From Nonomuraea jiangxiensis (lineage in GTDB: Bacteria > Actinomycetota > Actinomycetes > Streptosporangiales > Streptosporangiaceae): a stretch of DNA of 64,000 nucleotides. Under the pieces are notes generated by a model. That model made no database searches, was not told where the DNA came from, and saw only the letters and a list, made by a program, of their open reading frames with translations. Positions within the stretch are counted from its first letter, which is position 1; every line of letters starts with the position of its first letter. The stretch covers positions 62,001 through 126,000 of the forward strand of contig NZ_FNDJ01000016.1 of the NCBI RefSeq assembly GCF_900099965.1. Reading direction: 5' to 3'. The position numbers were made by a program, and so were the translations under genes. Of this stretch, positions 26,941 to 35,978 are shown in pieces.

Positions 26941-28254
26941 TCAGACACGGGCCACCGCACGACCGTTGTGCAGGTAGGCGGCCCGCCCGTCCCGCAGCAC
27001 GAACGTCACCACGTCGTGCCGCCCGTCCTCGGCCTCGACGGCGATGAACGACTCCCCGTCGAGACGCGCGTACCGGGTGGTGCTGCGGGTGGCGCCCATG
27101 CTCTCCATGAGCGGGCCGGGGATGAGCGTGACGTCCAGGCCGTCCTCCGCGGCGGCGACCTCGTAGCCGAGCTGCGGGCCCTGGTAGCTGCCCGCGTACG
27201 GGGCGCCGTCCACGGGTTCCAGCACCTGTGGCGGCAGGGGCGGCCCGGGCACCGTCAGGCCGGTCGCCTCCTCGATGACCGGCCGCGCCACGTCGGCGAT
27301 GAGCCCGGCGAACGAGCCGCCGTTCCCGCTCATCGCGAGGACGAAGTCCGCCTCGGGCACGATCCGCCAGTACGTGCTCTGCCCGGGCGTGCCGCCGTCG
27401 TGCCCGTAGGCGCCCCAGCCGAACAGCTCCACGCCGAGCCCCCACCGCTCGGCCAGCGCGCCACCGCCACCCGGCACGTGCACCTGTGGCGTGAGCATCG
27501 CGGCCACCGACTCCTCCGGCAGCAGCCGTTTGCCGTTCGGCGCCAGGCCGCCGGCCGCCAGCGTCCGGCCGAACGCGACCAGCTCGCGCGGTGCCAGGCA
27601 CATGGTGGCACCGGCCGGGCCGTTGGACCGAGGCATCTGCCAGCGCGGGTAGACGGTGGCGTCCGGCCCGATGTGGCCCGCCGAGACGCGGAAGAGCGCG
27701 GCCTCCTCACCGAACAGCGCCGCCTGCGTGGCGCCCAGCGGGTCCAGCAGGCGCTCGCGCACCGCCTGCTCCCAGGTGCCGCCGCGCAGCCGGGCCACCA
27801 GCGCGCCGAGCACGCAGTAGCCCGCGTTGCAGTAGGAGAACAGCTCGCCGGGCTCGTGCACGCGCCCGGCGGTGCCCAGGTGGCCGAGGAACTTCTCCAG
27901 GCAGTCGTCGCCGCGCCCGGTGTCCTCGAACACGTCGCCGTCGAAGCCGGCGGTGTGCGAGAGCAGCTGCCGGACGGTGACGCCGCCGAAGGCGAAGTCC
28001 GGCAGGTAGGTCCCCACCGGCTTGTCCAGCTTGACAAGGCCGTCCGCGACGAGCTGCATGACCAGCGCCGCCGTCCACACCTTCGTGGTGGAGCCGACCT
28101 GGAACACGCTGTCCGTCGTGGCCTCGACGCCGGTGACCGTGTTGAGCACGCCGGTGGCGGCCTCGTGCAGCTCGCCGTCGTGCCACACCGCGACGGCCGC
28201 GCCGGGCACGCCGTGCCCGCGCGCCGCCTCGGCGAGGCGATCCCGCAGATCCAT
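26941..28254 (-). CDS. Class C beta-lactamase-family serine hydrolase, copy 1
   Basis: This 437-aa serine hydrolase of the class C beta-lactamase/D-aminopeptidase/esterase superfamily has SxxK as STTK (Ser55, Lys58). YxN is YCN (Tyr141, Asn143) and a late HDGG triad stands for K/H-x-G. VRQLLSHTAGFDGDVF is the usual LSHTSG segment. There is no signal peptide, so it should act in the cytoplasm on imported substrates. The C-terminal ~120 residues form an additional beta-rich domain (APYAGSYQGPQLGYEV), as in D-aminopeptidases of family S12. Together with the racemase context this makes a D-aminopeptidase or D-peptidase plausible; esterase activity is the main alternative. It is paralogous to the adjacent gene. 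Confidence 0.83.
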   Translation of the reverse strand: MDLRDRLAEAARGHGVPGAAVAVWHDGELHEAATGVLNTVTGVEATTDSVFQVGSTTKVWTAALVMQLVADGLVKLDKPVGTYLPDFAFGGVTVRQLLSHTAGFDGDVFEDTGRGDDCLEKFLGHLGTAGRVHEPGELFSYCNAGYCVLGALVARLRGGTWEQAVRERLLDPLGATQAALFGEEAALFRVSAGHIGPDATVYPRWQMPRSNGPAGATMCLAPRELVAFGRTLAAGGLAPNGKRLLPEESVAAMLTPQVHVPGGGGALAERWGLGVELFGWGAYGHDGGTPGQSTYWRIVPEADFVLAMSGNGGSFAGLIADVARPVIEEATGLTVPGPPLPPQVLEPVDGAPYAGSYQGPQLGYEVAAAEDGLDVTLIPGPLMESMGATRSTTRYARLDGESFIAVEAEDGRHDVVTFVLRDGRAAYLHNGRAVARV

Positions 28255-28264
28255 GTCGGCCTCC

Positions 28265-29566
28265 TCAGCTGATCCTGGGGGTGGCGCGGGCGCCCATGTG
28301 CATGTACCGGGTGCCGTCGGCCAGGTCGAAGAACACGGCCGCCAGCCAGTCGCCGGCGCCCGGCGGCCGGAACACGAACAGGTTCTCCTCCACCGGCACG
28401 AAGTCGGCCTCCTGCGGCTCGTGCAGGGAGGCCAGCTCGCCGGTGGCCTCCAGGCGCACGCGGGCCCCGCCGTCGTCGTCCACGCTCAGCGTGATCCGGG
28501 AGCCGGCCCGCTCGTAGACGCCCGCGTACGGCCTGACGTCCACGTCGACCGGCGTCTCCGGCGGGGTCGGCGAGGGCGGCACGGTCAGGCCGTCCAGCTC
28601 GGCGAACAACTCGGTGGCCACGGCCCGGGTGAACGCGCCGCTCTTGCCGCCGTTGGCGGTCACGCAGACGACGGTCCCGGTGTCGGGCACGACCCACAGC
28701 ATGGCGTGCTGGCCGATGGTGTTGCCGCCGTGGGAGATGACCCGGTGGCCGCTCCACTCGTCGAGGATCCAGCCGATGCCCCACTGCTTGCCCAGCGTGT
28801 AGGGGTTGGGGATGTCGACCTGAGGCTCCCACATCGCGCTCGGGTCCCGCAGCAGGTCGCCGCCCAGATGGGCCCGCCCGAAGGCGACCACGTCGGCCGG
28901 GCGGGCGCAGATCAGGCCGGCCGGGCCCACCGACCGCATGAGCCCCCACACCGGGACGGTCTTGCCGTCCTCGTGGCCCATCGCGGCGCGGAAGCGCAGC
29001 ACGTCCTCCGGCAGCGTCCAGGTGTGGGTGAGGCCGAGCGGCTCGCAGATGCCCTCGCGCAGGACGTCGTCCCAGCGTTTGCCGGTCAGCCGCTCCAGCA
29101 CCCGGCCCGCGAAGACGAACCCGGAGTTGCAGTAGGACTGGGTGACGCCGAGCGGGTGGTTCTGCGCCAGGGTCGCGCAGGCGGCCACGTATTTCTCCAC
29201 GCAGTCGTCGCCGCGGCCCGTGTCGATGAACTGGTCGCCGTCGATGCCGCTGGTGTGCGAGAGCAGGTGCCTGATCGTCGTGTTCTTGGTGGCCTCGGGG
29301 TCGGCGACCTTGAACTCGGGCAGCACCTCGATGACCGGCGTGTCCAGCGTCAGCCGGCCCTGCTCGACCTGCTGCATGATCAGCGTCGCGGTCCACACCT
29401 TGGTGATCGAGCCGATCTGGTAGAGCGCGTCGGTCGTCGCCTCCACGCCGGTGTCGACGTTCAGCGTGCCGGCCGCGAACTCGTGCAACTCGCCCTGGTG
29501 CCAGTACGCCAGCGCCGAGCCGGGGACCTCGTACTGGGCGATCAGCTCGGCGAGCCGCTGACCCAT
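28265..29566 (-). CDS. Class C beta-lactamase-family serine hydrolase, copy 2
   Basis: This 433-aa protein is clearly paralogous to copy 1. Both share WHxGELHE near residue 23, the SxxK box (here SITK, Ser53/Lys56), LLSHTSGIDGDQFIDTGRGDDC, YCN (Tyr145/Asn147) and an HGG triad (VISHGGNTIGQ). Both also have a C-terminal beta domain with RPYAGVYERAGSRITL. No signal peptide is visible. The ATG at 29566 lies 25 bp inside the end of the S9 peptidase gene, so the two are translationally coupled; a GTG at 29578 is possible. It lies 10 bp upstream of copy 1. Retention of all active-site boxes in both copies suggests two specificities rather than redundancy. Confidence 0.83.
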   Translation of the reverse strand: MGQRLAELIAQYEVPGSALAYWHQGELHEFAAGTLNVDTGVEATTDALYQIGSITKVWTATLIMQQVEQGRLTLDTPVIEVLPEFKVADPEATKNTTIRHLLSHTSGIDGDQFIDTGRGDDCVEKYVAACATLAQNHPLGVTQSYCNSGFVFAGRVLERLTGKRWDDVLREGICEPLGLTHTWTLPEDVLRFRAAMGHEDGKTVPVWGLMRSVGPAGLICARPADVVAFGRAHLGGDLLRDPSAMWEPQVDIPNPYTLGKQWGIGWILDEWSGHRVISHGGNTIGQHAMLWVVPDTGTVVCVTANGGKSGAFTRAVATELFAELDGLTVPPSPTPPETPVDVDVRPYAGVYERAGSRITLSVDDDGGARVRLEATGELASLHEPQEADFVPVEENLFVFRPPGAGDWLAAVFFDLADGTRYMHMGARATPRIS

Positions 29567-31425
29567 TGCTCCAGCCACGCGATGATCCTTTCGTTGTAGT
29601 CGTACCTGTGCGAGGGTCGCCCGCCCAGGATGAACAGATGGCTCGCGCCGGGATAACGCACCAGCTCGACCGGCACCCGCCGCTCGCGCAGGGCGGCGAA
29701 CCACTGCTCGGCCTGGCCGACCGGGCAGCGGTCGTCGTCCTGGCCGTGCAGCAGGAGCGTCGGGGCGGTGACGTTCGCGACGTGGGTGATGGGCGACTGG
29801 GCGGCCAGGTCGCCGCGGCACTCGTGCTCCTTCAGCAGCAGGCCGAGGTCGGCGGTGCCGCCCATGCTCGCCAGGTCGCTCACGCAGCCGCCGGGGATCG
29901 CGGCCTTGAACCTGTCGGTCGTGGCCGACAACCAGCAGCTCATGTAGCCGCCGTAGCTGTAGCCGGTGACGGCCAGCCGCTCGGGGTCCGCGACGCCGTC
30001 GGCGATCAGGGCGTCGATGGGGGCGAGCAGGTCCTGGGCGTCGGCCAGGCCCCAGGCGCCGATGGCGGCGGTGTAGAAGTCCTCGCCGTACCCGTCGCTG
30101 GCGCGCGGGTTGACGGTCAGGACGGTCCAGCCGCGGGCGGCGAGGAGCTGGTGGTAGAGGTGGAAGCCGTCGAAGACGGGCGACCAGGCGTTGTGCGGGC
30201 CGCCGTGCACGTCGAGCAGCAGCGGGCCGGGGGTCTGCGCGCTCTCGTCGCGCAGGACGAAACCCTCGACCCGGGTGCCGTCGGGGGCGGTGAAGGTGCG
30301 GCGGCGCGCGGTGAAGAGCTCGACGTCGCCGAGGGCGTGATCGGTGAGCCGGGACGGGTCCTGCCCGCCGGTCAGCAGGTGCACGTCGCCGGCGCTGTGC
30401 TGCGTCGCCGCCACGTAGGCCACCGCGCCCGCCGCCGCGCTGATCCCCGAGATGTTGACCTCGCCGGGCACCAGCCGCTCGGCGCGGGCGCCGCCCTCGG
30501 GGAGGCGGTAGAGGTGCGTCGAGCCGCCGTCGCGCGCGCAGAACAGCAGGTCCGTGCCGAGCAGTGCAGGAACGCCGCCGGGGTAGCCGGGGGCGCCGGT
30601 CATCACGTTCCTGTCGAGGCCGGTCTCCACCTCGGCCCATCCGCCGGGGCCGAACGTGAACAGCCGTACGTGCCCGATCAGGCCACCCTTGTGCGCCGCG
30701 GCGACCAGCCGGTCACCGAGCCACCAGACGCCGCCGCAGAGAAGGCCGGGATCCGTCAGCCGCTCAGGCACGGCGCCCTTGACCGCGTCGACGGCGTAGG
30801 CGGCGCCGCCCGGCTCCAGGTCGCGGTCGTCGTCCAGGTCGGCGGCGAACACCAGGCGCAGGCCGTCGGGCGACCACGACGGCTCGCCCGCGAAGAAGTC
30901 GCCCGTGGTGACCGGGAAGGTCTCGCCGGTGTCCGTCTCGGTGACGAACAGGTGCCTGGTCAGGCCGTTCACCAGCCCGGCGCCGTCGGCCTTGTGGTCG
31001 AGCCGGGTGGCCACGATCGGGGCGTTCTGGTCGGGTGCTCCGCCGTCCTCGCCCGTACCGACGAGCGCGGCGTACGCGATGCGGGTGCCGTCCGGCGACC
31101 AGACGGCCGGTCCCGCGCCGAGCGTCGCGGAGGTCACCGGCGTGGGCTCGCCGCCGTCCATCGGCAGCAGGTGGATCTGCGGCCTGCCGTCCACCGGCCG
31201 CAGGAACGCCAGCGTCCGGCCGTCCGGCGACCACCGCGCGGCGCTGCCGGCCGCCAGCCGCCGCGGCTCGGCGCCCGGCTCGGCCAGCCAGACCTCGGTA
31301 CGGTTCTCGTCGGAATCCCGCACGGCGGTCGTCAGCGTGTACGCCACCGCTCCCCCGTCGGGACGCACCTGCGGATCGGAAGGAATGGCGAGACGGTAGA
31401 AGTCGTCGAGCACGAGATGCGGCAT
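29542..31425 (-). CDS. S9 family prolyl-oligopeptidase-like peptidase
   Basis: This 627-aa enzyme has an N-terminal beta-propeller with WD40/TolB-like PD40 blades (for example ARWSPDGRTLAFLRPVDG, AVWSPDGTRIAYAALV, PSWSPDGLRLVFAADL). The C-terminal alpha/beta-hydrolase carries nucleophile GYSYGGYMSCW (Ser near 490), Asp in LLHGQDDDRCP and His in PGASHLF. This is the S9C acylaminoacyl-peptidase arrangement, which removes acylated or blocked N-terminal residues or cleaves short peptides. There is no signal peptide, so it should act in the cytoplasm on imported peptides. I chose ATG 31425 (MPHLVLDDFYRL) because the longer frame starts with unrelated basic sequence. It is the first gene of the minus-strand operon and overlaps the next gene by 25 bp. 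Confidence 0.87.
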   Translation of the reverse strand: MPHLVLDDFYRLAIPSDPQVRPDGGAVAYTLTTAVRDSDENRTEVWLAEPGAEPRRLAAGSAARWSPDGRTLAFLRPVDGRPQIHLLPMDGGEPTPVTSATLGAGPAVWSPDGTRIAYAALVGTGEDGGAPDQNAPIVATRLDHKADGAGLVNGLTRHLFVTETDTGETFPVTTGDFFAGEPSWSPDGLRLVFAADLDDDRDLEPGGAAYAVDAVKGAVPERLTDPGLLCGGVWWLGDRLVAAAHKGGLIGHVRLFTFGPGGWAEVETGLDRNVMTGAPGYPGGVPALLGTDLLFCARDGGSTHLYRLPEGGARAERLVPGEVNISGISAAAGAVAYVAATQHSAGDVHLLTGGQDPSRLTDHALGDVELFTARRRTFTAPDGTRVEGFVLRDESAQTPGPLLLDVHGGPHNAWSPVFDGFHLYHQLLAARGWTVLTVNPRASDGYGEDFYTAAIGAWGLADAQDLLAPIDALIADGVADPERLAVTGYSYGGYMSCWLSATTDRFKAAIPGGCVSDLASMGGTADLGLLLKEHECRGDLAAQSPITHVANVTAPTLLLHGQDDDRCPVGQAEQWFAALRERRVPVELVRYPGASHLFILGGRPSHRYDYNERIIAWLEQWVSGSPS

Positions 31426-31682
31426 GGACCAAACCGTAGGCCCCCGCCGACCGGGCATCTTCGGTGCCTGCGACGAACGACGCCGCCCGGCTTGTGCGAG
31501 AGCCCAACACCGGGCGAGCCCTGTCATAGCGGCGGCAGGACGGTCAGGGCGGGCGGCGTCTCATCAGCCGAGAATTCGGGCGGCGAGCGGCGGATCGGGC
31601 GGGATACGCTCCTTTGCGTGCTTTCTCCGGATCGGCCAGAACCGATCACCCCAGGCCCGCTGCGCTGCTCCCAACCGGATTC

Positions 31683-32927
31683 ATGAAGCCTGACACGCGA
31701 GCGGTGCCCGGTTCCCTGTGGCGAGACCGCGACTTCCTGATCTTCTGGTGCGCGCAGACCCTGTCGGTCGCGGGCGACTCGTTCGCGCTCATCGCGGTGC
31801 CCCTCCTCGTCCTGAACGTCACCGGCTCCGTCGCGCAGATGGGCCTGCTCACCGGCGTGTCGGGGGCGGCGTCGGTGGCGGCCGGGATCTTGGCGGGGGC
31901 GCTCGCCGACCGCTTCGACCGGCGCCGGCTGCTCATCGCCTGCGACGTCATCCGGCTCGTCCTGTTCGCGACGATCCCGGTGGTCTGGGCCTTCGGCGAC
32001 CACGTCTGGCTGCTCTTCTGCGTGCTCCCGCTGGCCGCGGCCGTGGGCATGGTCTTCCAGGTCACGTACGTGACCGCGGTACGCGAGCTGGCCGGCGAGA
32101 CCCGCGTCACCGAGGCCAACGGCATGCTGTACGCCACCGCCGCCGCGGCGGGCATCCTCGGCCCCAGCCTGGCCGGCGTGGTCTCCAGCAACCTGGGCCC
32201 GACCGCCGCGATCACCATCAACGCCGCCAGCTTCGGCCTGTCCGCGCTCGGCGTCCTGCTCACCCGCTCCTCCCGGTACGCCGTCGAGGCGGCACCCGCG
32301 CCCCGGGGACGGCCGTTGCGTGAGCTGCTGGCCGGGGCCGAGTTCCTGGTCCGGCATCCGGTGCTGCGCACGCTGACGATCCTGCTGTCGTTCTTCATCT
32401 TCATGACCCTCGGGCTGACGGACATCGTGATCTACCGGCTCAAGCACGACCTCGGCCAGGCGGACTCCGTGGTGGGCGTCGTACTGGGCGTCGGGGCGGC
32501 CGGCACGATGATCGGCTCGATGCTGGTGGCCCGGGTGCGGCGGAGCCTCGGGTTCGGGCCGTCGTGGATCGGGGCGCAGGTGGTGTCGGGGCTGGCCATC
32601 CTCGGCCTCGGGCTGGCCGGCTCCGTATGGGGCGTGGCCGCCATCATGGCCCTCTACCTGGCCTGCGTCAGCGTGGCCGGCATCTGTTCCATGTCGCTGC
32701 GGCAGCAGGTCACCCCCGCTCACCTGCTGGGCCGCGTGACCTCGGCGTTCTGGACGATCCACTTCTCGCTCGGGCCGGTGGGCGCGGCCGCCCTCGGCTG
32801 GGCAGCCGCGAGTTACGGCGCCACCGCGGTGTTCGTGATCGCCGGCGCGTCCTGCCTGCTACTCGCGCTGGTCGCCCTGGCCACCCCGGTACGGCAGCGC
32901 CACCCCGAGCGCGCCCCGGCCACCTGA
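31683..32927 (+). CDS. MFS transporter (DHA3-like exporter)
   Basis: This 414-aa protein has about 12 predicted membrane segments. It starts at ATG 31683 with SLWRDRDFLIFWCAQTLSVAGDSFALIAVPLLVLN, the typical opening of DHA3/MFS_3-type exporters (enterobactin exporter or macrolide efflux-like). The A-loop GALADRFDRRRLLIACDVIR is present after TM2. It is likely a drug or metabolite exporter, but the substrate is unknown. It is divergent from the S9 operon with 257 bp between, which must hold both promoters. The upstream in-frame ATG at 31614 would add a hydrophilic leader not seen in the family. Confidence 0.85.
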   Translation: MKPDTRAVPGSLWRDRDFLIFWCAQTLSVAGDSFALIAVPLLVLNVTGSVAQMGLLTGVSGAASVAAGILAGALADRFDRRRLLIACDVIRLVLFATIPVVWAFGDHVWLLFCVLPLAAAVGMVFQVTYVTAVRELAGETRVTEANGMLYATAAAAGILGPSLAGVVSSNLGPTAAITINAASFGLSALGVLLTRSSRYAVEAAPAPRGRPLRELLAGAEFLVRHPVLRTLTILLSFFIFMTLGLTDIVIYRLKHDLGQADSVVGVVLGVGAAGTMIGSMLVARVRRSLGFGPSWIGAQVVSGLAILGLGLAGSVWGVAAIMALYLACVSVAGICSMSLRQQVTPAHLLGRVTSAFWTIHFSLGPVGAAALGWAAASYGATAVFVIAGASCLLLALVALATPVRQRHPERAPAT

Positions 32928-33088
32928 GCCGAACCGGCGAGTTCGTTCCTACAGACAACGGAAAAGGGTGCCCGAATATCCGTCATCTGCCCGGTGCTGT
33001 CCGGATGCATCGTGGTTAGCGTCCCGGGGGAGACCGAGGCTCGCACCCCGCGCAGCTGGCCGTCTCCGAAGCGAGGGATGAGGTGACC

Positions 33089-35098
33089 ATGGCCAGGCGT
33101 AAGATCGCGGCCGCCGTGGGGACAGCCGGTCTGGTGAGTACGCTGCTCACCGGAGCGGTCCCGGCGGCCCCGGTGGCGGCCGCGACGTTAGGCACCGCCG
33201 CCCGGGCGGCGGCAGAGGTCGGGTCGGCGACCGTGGTGCCGCTGCAGGTGACCGGCCCGCCCCAGGACCGGCTGAACCTGATCATCCTGGGCGACGGCTA
33301 CACCGCCGAGGAGATGCAGCAGTTCCGCGACGACGTGGACAAGCACCTCAACGTGCAGTGGAGCATCGAGCCGTTCCGCAGCTACCGCGACTACTTCAAC
33401 GTGTACATGATCGAGGTCGTCTCGGGGGTGTCCGGCATCAGCTGCGACCCCGACGACGGCAACGTCCGCCGCGACACGCCGCTGAAGCTCCAGTACGCCT
33501 CGACCTGCCCGGCCGGTGCGAACGCCCGCGGCGTCACCTTCGGCCCCGGCGGCCAGGATGCGCTGGAGCAGTACGTCTCGCTGATCCCCGGGGTGACCGC
33601 CCAGAACCGGCAGACCCTGACCCTCGCCAACACCAGCACGTACGGAGGCATCGGCGGACGCAACGCCACGACCACCGGGCAGGCGCCGCAGGGCCCGCTG
33701 GTCAGCCCGCACGAGCTGGGCCACTCGCTGGGCGGCCTGCAGGACGAGTACCCCTACAGCACCCGCAACGTCCCCGGCGGCCGGCACCCCGACACCGAGC
33801 CGAGCTCGATCCACCACACCCGGCTGACCACCGAGGAGATGGCCCAGCAGCAGAGCAAGTGGTACCGCTGGCTGGGTGAGGAGAGCCTGTCCGGCGGCGT
33901 CATCGACCGGTACGAGAGCGGCCTGAGCCGCTCGGAGAACGTGTGGCGGCCGAGCGAGCACTCGATCATGCGCTGGATCGGCTACCACTTCGACCAGGTC
34001 GGCCGCGAGCGGATGATCGAGCGGATCTCCGGCCGGCGCGACGTCGCCCAGTTGTCCCTGCACTCCACGCCCACCGACGCGCCGGTGTATCCGAAGGACG
34101 TGCTCTGGGTCGAGACGATGCACCCGCTCTACCACGAGCTCACCGTGACCTGGGCGGTCAACGGCAGGACCGTCAAGAAGACCGGCAACAGCCGGAACTT
34201 CGACCTCCGCGAGCACCGCGTACGGGCCGGCGACACCGTCACCGTCACGGTGTCCGACGACACCGGGGACGTGCGCGACCCCGCCGTGGCCGACGGCGCC
34301 GCGCTCACCCAGACCCGCCAGTGGACGATCGCCGAGCAGCCGTCCCCCGCGCCGGCCGCCGCGGCCACCACGCCGGAGTTCACGTCGTCCACGCTGACCA
34401 CGCACCCCGTCGGCGGCCAGGACGTCGTCTACGTCGAGACCACCCACCCGCGCGACCGCGTGCTGAACGTCACCTGGGCCCTCAACGGCAAGAAGCTGTC
34501 GAACAAGTACAACAGCCGCAACCTCGACCTCAGCGGGCTGAAGCTGCGTCCCGGCACCTACGAGCTGACGGCGACGCTGTCCGACCCGGCCTCGCCCCGC
34601 ACCACGGCCGACCAGCTCACCTGGACCGTCGACAACGTCGCGCCCGAGGCCACCTTCGAGCTGTCCCAGCCGGTCTCGGCGGTCTCCGGCTCCCGTTCCC
34701 GGCCGCCGCAGTACACCTTCCGCGAGTGGTTCGAGATGGGGCTGAAGGCGACCGACGACCAGGAGGGTTATGTCGTCATCGAGTTCCAGCTCGACGGTGA
34801 CGGCTGGTTCAACTATCACGGGTGGCCGGACGCGCCCGAGGGCACGCCGTACCGGTTCACCCCGGCCGGCTCGGTCATCAAGGAGATCGCCTACGGCAGC
34901 CTCGGCAGCGGCGGCCTCACCAAGGCGCCGTTCGAGCAGTCCTACCCGGACTTCAAGCCCGGCTACGGGCGCCACGAGATCGCGTTCCGGGCCATCGACG
35001 CCGCCGGCAACATCAGCGCTCCCAAGAAGTTCACGGTGAACGTCCTCGACACCAACGGCGCGACCCCGCTGCCCCCCGGCGCCATCGTCGTCGACTGA
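33089..35098 (+). CDS. Secreted M64-family metallopeptidase with Ig-like repeats
   Basis: This 669-aa exported protease has a Sec signal peptide at MARRKIAAAVGTAGLVSTLLTG, with likely cleavage after APVAA or nearby. The catalytic domain (about 55-325) contains LNLIILGDGYTAEEM, the M64 opening, and the zinc site SPHELGHSLGGLQDEYPY (HELGH at 208-212, with Asp/Glu further on). Two homologous Ig-like modules follow (about 330-420 and 430-520). Both read VETxHP...LxVTWAxNG...K...NSRNxDL. A final beta domain (RPPQYTFREWFEMGLKATDD) ends the chain. M64 contains the Clostridium ramosum IgA protease; actinobacterial members are uncharacterised secreted proteases. GTG 33083 is an alternative start two codons upstream. 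Confidence 0.87.
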   Translation: MARRKIAAAVGTAGLVSTLLTGAVPAAPVAAATLGTAARAAAEVGSATVVPLQVTGPPQDRLNLIILGDGYTAEEMQQFRDDVDKHLNVQWSIEPFRSYRDYFNVYMIEVVSGVSGISCDPDDGNVRRDTPLKLQYASTCPAGANARGVTFGPGGQDALEQYVSLIPGVTAQNRQTLTLANTSTYGGIGGRNATTTGQAPQGPLVSPHELGHSLGGLQDEYPYSTRNVPGGRHPDTEPSSIHHTRLTTEEMAQQQSKWYRWLGEESLSGGVIDRYESGLSRSENVWRPSEHSIMRWIGYHFDQVGRERMIERISGRRDVAQLSLHSTPTDAPVYPKDVLWVETMHPLYHELTVTWAVNGRTVKKTGNSRNFDLREHRVRAGDTVTVTVSDDTGDVRDPAVADGAALTQTRQWTIAEQPSPAPAAAATTPEFTSSTLTTHPVGGQDVVYVETTHPRDRVLNVTWALNGKKLSNKYNSRNLDLSGLKLRPGTYELTATLSDPASPRTTADQLTWTVDNVAPEATFELSQPVSAVSGSRSRPPQYTFREWFEMGLKATDDQEGYVVIEFQLDGDGWFNYHGWPDAPEGTPYRFTPAGSVIKEIAYGSLGSGGLTKAPFEQSYPDFKPGYGRHEIAFRAIDAAGNISAPKKFTVNVLDTNGATPLPPGAIVVD

Positions 35099-35383
35099 GC
35101 TTCAAGGAGTACGGCGTCCAGAAAATTCCAGGGCCGGTCCACGATCTCGCGGGCCGGCCCCGCGCCCGCTCACCGCCGCCCGCGCGAGGCGGCGACAACC
35201 AAGGTCACACCCGCTGGTTCCACCTCAGTGCCACCGCATTTCCCCCGCTCGGCCCATGAAGGGCGGCAAACGTACCGGCCAAGGTCAAGTTTTCCCAAGC
35301 GGTTGCTCCGGCCGCGTTTCGACTAGCACAGAGAAGGTAACTCTATGTAGCGAAATGTCACCCAAAGTGATTGGAGCGGTACC

Positions 35384-35593
35384 ATGAGCCGCCTTATCGC
35401 CATTCTCGCCTTCGCTTCCGCCGCCGTCGCGATGCCGATCGCCACGGCCGGCCCGGCCTCGGCCGACGACAAGATCACGATTCTCGACTGCACGATCAGG
35501 GGCGGCGCGGTCCTGCCGAATTCCAGCAGCCCGACCCACCTGAGGTGCCTTGGCGGCCTTTATCACGGCGCCCCGGTCTTCGGAGTCTTGTGA
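35384..35593 (+). CDS. Small secreted peptide, unknown function
   Basis: This 69-aa product has a clear Sec signal peptide (MSRLIAILAFASAAVAM..., Ala-rich cleavage at ...GPASA-DD). The mature peptide is only ~40 residues, with two cysteines in DCTIRGGAVLPNSSSP and LRCLGG that could form one disulfide. A GGAG motif six bases before the ATG supports translation. I recognise no family; it is not a chaplin or lanthipeptide precursor by sequence. The 285 bp upstream give room for its own promoter. It could be a small secreted effector or wall-associated peptide. Confidence 0.6.
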   Translation: MSRLIAILAFASAAVAMPIATAGPASADDKITILDCTIRGGAVLPNSSSPTHLRCLGGLYHGAPVFGVL

Positions 35594-35978
35594 CGGCTTC
35601 CACGCTAACACGGCGTGGTTTCCGGAACGGGGCTGTCCGAAGGGAGCCGTGTCGAGGTCGAGCCTCAGGCACCTCGATCGCTTCCCAGCGGTTCGCGTGG
35701 CGCAAGCGATCTCCCCCCGCCCCGTCCCGCGCAGCTAACGGCACCTGCCGGGCCGTCCGGCCCGGCTTGTGCGCGCCCCACCTGAACCGCCCATGGCCGG
35801 CATCCAGGCCATCCTTCCCTGCAGAAATTTCCCGGCCCTGGACAAAAGCTTGTTCAAGGAACGTCGTGGTCGCGAGGCTTCACGTACACGCTGCCGGGCC
35901 TGCGCGGGCGGGGCGGCGGCGGGGGGCTTGGCGGGGGCGGGCGCGTCAAAAGCGGGTGCTGAATGGGTAAGGCGTGAC
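35594..35978. other. Intergenic, no gene recognised
   Basis: These 385 bp separate the small secreted peptide from the flavin monooxygenase. Long frames cross them, but their translations are Arg/Pro-rich without family features. The last 40 bp carry AAGG six bases before the monooxygenase ATG. I see no convincing hairpin, tRNA or repeat. Confidence 0.5.

Noticed and set aside
35371..35970. 199-codon frame across the intergenic region after the small secreted peptide
   Set aside because: The translation is Arg/Pro/Ala-rich with no motif, starts inside the signal-peptide gene in another frame and lacks an RBS.
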